Positions 41,856-45,804 of a stretch of DNA of 45,804 bases are shown here, piece after piece. Position 1 is the stretch's first letter. Each line of letters starts with the position of its first letter. The notes under the pieces are model-generated. The model ran no database searches. It saw only the letters and a list, made by a program, of their open reading frames with translations, and was not told where the DNA came from. Source of the DNA: Mesotaenium endlicherianum (taxonomy: Eukaryota; Streptophyta; Zygnematophyceae; Zygnematales; Mesotaeniaceae); contig WELA01005980.1 in NCBI GenBank assembly GCA_009602735.1, positions 294,356-340,159 on the forward strand, read 5' to 3'. Made by a program: the position numbers and the translations under genes.

Positions 41856-42390
41856 TGACTATATATGAGCAATTATAGCTACTCCTTATAAACTTCTAAG
41901 CTGTTCCCAAGCCAAAATATTTACAACTCTCCACTCTAAACCCTTGTTCCTACACGGATACCTTCGTAGGCCCAAAGGTTTTTCGGCCCTCCCCTCCAAT
42001 CCTTCAACTTTCAAGTTCAATATAAGATTAGTATCCCTTCTAAATTTTCGTCCAATTAACCAGAATTCTCTCTTCTCAAACAAAATTCTACATTGAAAGC
42101 AACGACTTTACATCCTCGTTCGTGTCAAGTCTTTTCTACACGAGTTTACCGACAGGACTTAGCGATACGAAAAGCCTTCGTTCTCATTGCTATATATCCT
42201 GAGGCATTCGGGACGAAAAAGTGGTATTTATGTTCGGGACGAAAAAGTGGTGTTTTTGTCCAAATTGGCATCTATACATTTCTGTCCAGTTTGCACAAAG
42301 TGATAGCAAAGCTTGTATATAGCGGCGCAAATCGATGTTAAATATGTATTATTCCCACGATAGTAAACGAGATATCGAGGTCGTCTACTG
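41856..42390 (-). repeat. Dispersed repeat G, copy 2
   Basis: Reverse complement of much of 7590-8115. It contains a local 26-bp tandem duplication around TTCGGGACGAAAAAGTGGT (42207-42258). No coding frame. It interrupts LTR C. Confidence 0.55.
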
Positions 42391-42723
42391 GTGACGCGTG
42401 GGGCCGTGGGACACCGGTTTGCTTAATTTTCATGGGCGATTGGAAAGCGTCGGCACTTTTGAGTGCTGCCATTACTTCGAACTTGAACGCCAGGATAGCT
42501 GCAAAAGTGAAACTTAGCAGCAGGAATCACCGGAACGAGTGTCCCAAACTCGGAAGTATCTAGTAAAACTTATTGTGGCATACTTTCATGCAAACATCCT
42601 TGGTTTAAAAATGTTTTGTTTATGGCACGAAGCCATGTAAGGTACTAATTCTTAATATCTACTGTATGCATCAAATAACCGAGAAACAAACAGTGTGATG
42701 AAGGACCCGTAAGTTTCTTAACG
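42391..42723. other. Upstream region of the VPS39-like gene
   Basis: About 330 bases between repeat G and the ATG at 42724. No TATA box or other promoter element is clear; presumably promoter and 5' UTR. Confidence 0.4.
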
Positions 42724-43616
42724 ATGGTCCATAACGCCTTCGATGTGGTCCCTGTCCTTCAAAATTGCTCCAGTAAGATAGAGAGCACCGGGCTATGGGG
42801 TTCGAACCTCCTTGTAGGCTGTTATGATGGGTCTTTCAGGGTCTACGCTCCTGATGGCCTTGACCCATATCGTCCACATTTCAATGATAGCACAGAACCT
42901 GGGCAGCAGCCCCTTGGTAAAAACCTGCCCGATTACAAGCTAAAGAAATCTAGAATCGGGTTTGGGAAGAAGGCTATTTCTGGCATCGAGGTTTTACAGT
43001 CCAGAAGCCTCCTCATCACGCTCTCAGATGGCATTTATGTCCACACATTGCCTGAGCTGGACCTAGTAGTGCAGCTGACGAAATCAAGGGGCTCGACGCT
43101 GTATGCCTGGGAAGAGGAGTATGGATTGCTGTGTGCTGTCAACAAGAGGCGCCTGCTCTTTTACCGCTATGATGGTGGGCACCATTTCAATGGCTAGTCC
43201 CGACTCAATTTGCACACGGGACCAGACAGAGGGCCCTGTCAATTGCTTTCTCATCAATATGTAATGATTTGCACGTATAGCAGACAAACGGCGTGCCTTG
43301 GTGAACGTCAATGGTAAATATATACGGAGCAACATTGAAAGTGCGTGGAGGCTCCTGTGTGTCCTTGACTTCGACCAAAGAAGGGGCATCGATTGCCTGG
43401 CAAAGTCTTAGGGTTAGCCTTGCATCTATCTGGCTGCCTGGCTCGCCAAATTTCTCTTACTGCTCTAGCAGAGCTCAAAGCCCACAAAAGATAGAGTCCA
43501 GTCCGAAGGCAGACTTTCAAGCCGTAGGCAGCTCAGGGTCAGAGTACAAGCTATAGCCTCAGGAACTACGGACACGGATACCTTCACTAGCATCACGTAT
43601 ACGGAGAGCTTAGCAT

Positions 43617-43698
<82 letters not shown>

Positions 43699-45046
43699 AC
43701 GTATGCGCAGACACATACATGCTGTCGCACCTACCCACCCGCACACAGACACACACGCACTCGCGGGTGCGGACACATACATGCACCGGTACCTGCACAC
43801 TGACGTGTGCCAAGCTTCCACACCACCCCCCACGCCTGGGATATTACTCCAGCTCTTGTTCCACACCCCATCGTCCATCCACCCCTCCACCCCTCCACCC
43901 CTCCACCCCTCCACCCCTCCACCCCTCCACTCTTAATCCTGAACCCTGAAAGCGGAACTCCTTCGATCCCGGCCCCTCGTATCCGGAACCTCTGGAACCC
44001 CGAACCCCCTCAACTCTGGGCCCTGATGCCAAACCCTAGGTCCAATTGTCGTGAGATGCAGGCAGGCGGGCGTTTGCGGAGCTGCGGGACATGTCGGTGC
44101 CGGACCTCGTGAGGACCCTGGCGTGGTGCGGCGACGTGCTGTGCGTGGGCCTGCAGGCCAAGCGCGAGTACTGGTTCGTCCACCCCTCCTCCGGGTCCAT
44201 GACCGAGGTCTTTGCGTGCGGCAAATCGGCCCCGCCCATGGCCGTCAGCGTCGGCAACGGGGAGGTCCTGCTCGGCAAGGTTCAACCCCCACCTCCCCCT
44301 TGCCTGCCTGCCTGCCGGCTCTCTCTCCCTGCTGCTGTGTCGCCTCTGGTGATGCCAACCAGTCTGGCCTCATGAACAACGCTGAGCTCCTCCTATTCCT
44401 TCCTTCAATCAGCCACCCAGCATTGCCCCCTCCCCCTTTTTCTCTTTTCACCTACTTATTCTCCCCCCTGCTCGGCCTTGATGCCTTCAGGAAGAAGTTC
44501 TCTTCACGTGGCATTGGGGGCGAGTTTCCAGCCTAAGTTCCTCTAAGGCCGGTCGCTTTCCTTCTCCCACCTCCTGGCTCATGAATGTGCATACGCGTAG
44601 GTTGCCCGTTGCACTCCTGCTCTCTATGACACGTGTGCGAGCGTTGGCACCTGCCAGATCTGCTCTTGACATCACGGAAGCAGAATGCCCCGCTTCTGCG
44701 CGTCGCCTTCCCTCGTTTGCCCGTCCATACTCTACGCCTCTCTGCGTGTCGTCTCACGCTCTTCAGACGCGCGTGCACGCTCCACGAGTCCCCATAGCTC
44801 GTGTCTGACCACTCTCGTGCACGGGATCGACGCACGCTCACTGCCCGACGCCGTTGCTCCGCGATGCTCACAGGGGCTTAGGGTTTGGGGCGGCTGTGGG
44901 GACCGGGGTGGCAGGATAACATAGGGGTCTTTGTGGACAGCCAGGGTAAGTCCACAAGGCCGGGGGGGCTAAGCTGGTCGGAGGCGCCCAGCGCTGTCGT
45001 GGTTGCCCACCCCTACATTCTCGCCAAGATGACTCGCTTCGTCGAG
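42724..45046 (+). CDS. VPS39: VPS39/VAM6-like vacuolar sorting protein, N-terminal CNH domain (3' end outside window)
   Basis: Three exons join cleanly: 42724-43174 (donor ATG/GTGGGC), 44062-44279 (acceptor GATGCAG, donor AAG/GTTCAA) and 44915-45046 (acceptor GGCAG, donor GAG/GTGAAC). Phases are 1, 0 and 0, with no stops. The start MVHNAFDVVPVLQN and the blocks LLVGCYDGSFRVY, GKKAISGIEVLQSRSLLITL, TLYAWEEEYGLLCAVNKRRL, LAWCGDVLCVGLQAKREYW, VGNGEVLLGK, DNIGVFVDSQGK and LSWSEAPSAVVV follow plant VPS39/VAM6 closely. The visible 267 residues are the citron-homology beta-propeller; full-length family members are near 900-1,000 residues. In the family this subunit of the HOPS tether binds Rab7-type GTPases and promotes fusion of late endosomes with the vacuole. 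The last visible donor implies at least one more exon to the right. Confidence 0.9.
43615..43696. repeat. (CA)n microsatellite, about 40 units
   Basis: Nearly pure CA/TG dinucleotide run within intron 1, followed by imperfect CA-rich sequence to about 43800. Able to adopt Z-DNA in principle. Confidence 0.95.
43881..43929. repeat. CCACCCCT octamer minisatellite, about 6 copies
   Basis: Six uninterrupted copies of the octamer in intron 1, just before a short AC/CCC-rich stretch. Confidence 0.9.
44280..44914 (+). other. Intron 2 of the VPS39-like gene
   Basis: 635 bases between the AAG/GT donor and GGCAG acceptor. C/T-rich at the start; no gene or repeat recognised. The open frames reported here on both strands lack protein-like features. 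Confidence 0.75.
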
Positions 45047-45804
45047 GTGAACCTGCACTCCCCCCTGAGCACCCCCCCAACCCCAACGTACACACATCCA
45101 CCCAGCCCCCTCCGCGCGACCCCCATTCCCCCCCTTTCACCGTATATCCCCCATCCCCCCCNACACACACACACACACATGCACACACACACACATGCAC
45201 ACGCACACACTTACAAGTGTAATGCAAGAGGCGTAGCCCACATTCTGAGAGCTCCGACATCATGCAGAGCGTGTGCGATGGCTGCATGATGCGCTATCCT
45301 AGTGCTCTCCTTCTTCCTCTCCCTCTTCTTGTTCAGCTTTTCCTTCCCTCGGAGCTAGTTGCGTTGCCTGGGATCGCGTCCCTTCGAGCACGTTGACGAG
45401 TTTGCAAGTCGCATGCATTTCATTTGCACTTCACGTGCAGTTTGGTTTGAGGCTCTCTTGCAGCATGCGCACCCGGGGGTGTCAACCCAAAAGCCAGGTG
45501 TCAGCTCTTCACCCAAAAAAGCACCTCTCAGCCCTCCACTACTGGGAATCTATAGCCTCAACACCCGCAGCTCCCCGAGACCTTCCATTGCCAACCCTCC
45601 TTACTGCGAGGGAGAGGGAGAGGGAAGGAGGTGTAAGCCCTAGGATATTGCTGGCATTTTTCCATCATAGGCCTCCTCGTCACGCCCCTATCGTTAGTCC
45701 ATGTGAGAGCGACAGGTTGTCACGCCAGGGGGCTCCGCCGCCGCCCTTTCACGACGCCCCCTTCTTACAAACATGTTGGGGGGGGGGGGGGACGGGGGGG
45801 GGGG
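45047..45804 (+). other. Start of intron 3 of the VPS39-like gene, to window end
   Basis: Begins at the donor GTGAAC. It includes C-rich sequence, an ambiguous base (N at 45162), a (CA)n stretch (45163-45210) and, at the very end, G-runs (45777-45804). I found no continuation of the VPS39 protein, so the next exon lies outside the window. Confidence 0.6.

Larger units (their letters stand above)
43175..44061 (+). other. Intron 1 of the VPS39-like gene
   Basis: 887 bases bounded by GT...AG. It holds a (CA)n microsatellite (43615-43696) and an 8-bp minisatellite (43881-43929). Open frames within it are translations of these repeats. Confidence 0.8.

Noticed and set aside
43465..43949. Val/Cys- and His/Thr-repeat proteins up to 149 codons
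   Set aside because: They are translations of the (CA)n microsatellite and octamer minisatellite in intron 1 of the VPS39-like gene.
1..45804. CRISPR arrays, rRNA genes, bacterial operons
   Set aside because: None seen; introns, LTR elements and the VPS39-like gene show eukaryotic nuclear DNA.

Overview
The window looks like nuclear DNA of a green-lineage (streptophyte) eukaryote. One clear host gene, at the right end, is the start of a plant-type VPS39/VAM6 gene split by introns. The long terminal repeat (LTR) retrotransposons are Ty3/gypsy chromoviruses with plant-type initiator-Met-tRNA primer sites, and introns and flanks carry long simple repeats. A piggyBac-like element would fit an alga or charophyte better than a flowering plant, but I cannot name the species from sequence alone.

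Layout. 1-2038: CT-rich simple sequence, then a region with a few possible short exons and no recognised gene. 2039-2920 (-): an unrecognised Ser-rich open frame. 2921-4206: nothing recognised beyond a short tandem repeat. 4207-6506: a long palindrome (arms near 600 bp, about 25-nt spacer) whose right arm is split by a 1.1-kb terminal-inverted-repeat (TIR) element with a GA target duplication. 7590-8387: a dispersed repeat, G, seen again at 41856-42390. 8388-15354: remnants of one retroelement family member (D), with a piggyBac-like element cut into its 5' LTR at TTAA and its 3' half inverted. 15355-20660: a GC-rich, decayed gag-protease element (E). 21258-30052: element A, an almost complete chromovirus with an extra 3' open frame (ORF2). 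30053-32087 plus 38773-40283: element B, a 5'-truncated relative of A. Element B is split by 32088-38767, a young, complete chromovirus H (TSD GCAAG, LTRs about 99% identical). 40284-41036: an LTR-like sequence F on the minus strand. 41037-41853: a fragment (C) of a fourth A-family copy. 42724-45046: VPS39 exons 1-3, the gene running off the right edge.

The most interesting signal is the A/B/C/D family. All four copies carry sense-strand ORF2 sequence between the pol side and the 3' LTR. It occurs in two diverged types, while neighbouring pol and LTR sequence is nearly the same. Each copy has a 17-nt hairpin directly before the 3' polypurine tract. A second hairpin plus purine tract lies between pol and ORF2 in both copies that retain that junction. 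Both A and H have gag and pol in different frames with classic -1 frameshift architecture: a slippery heptamer, a short spacer and a perfect stem enclosing the gag stop.

All calls are from reading the sequence and the translated frames by eye. No database search, folding program or aligner was run. Identity figures are estimates, except where differences were counted directly (LTRs of H).
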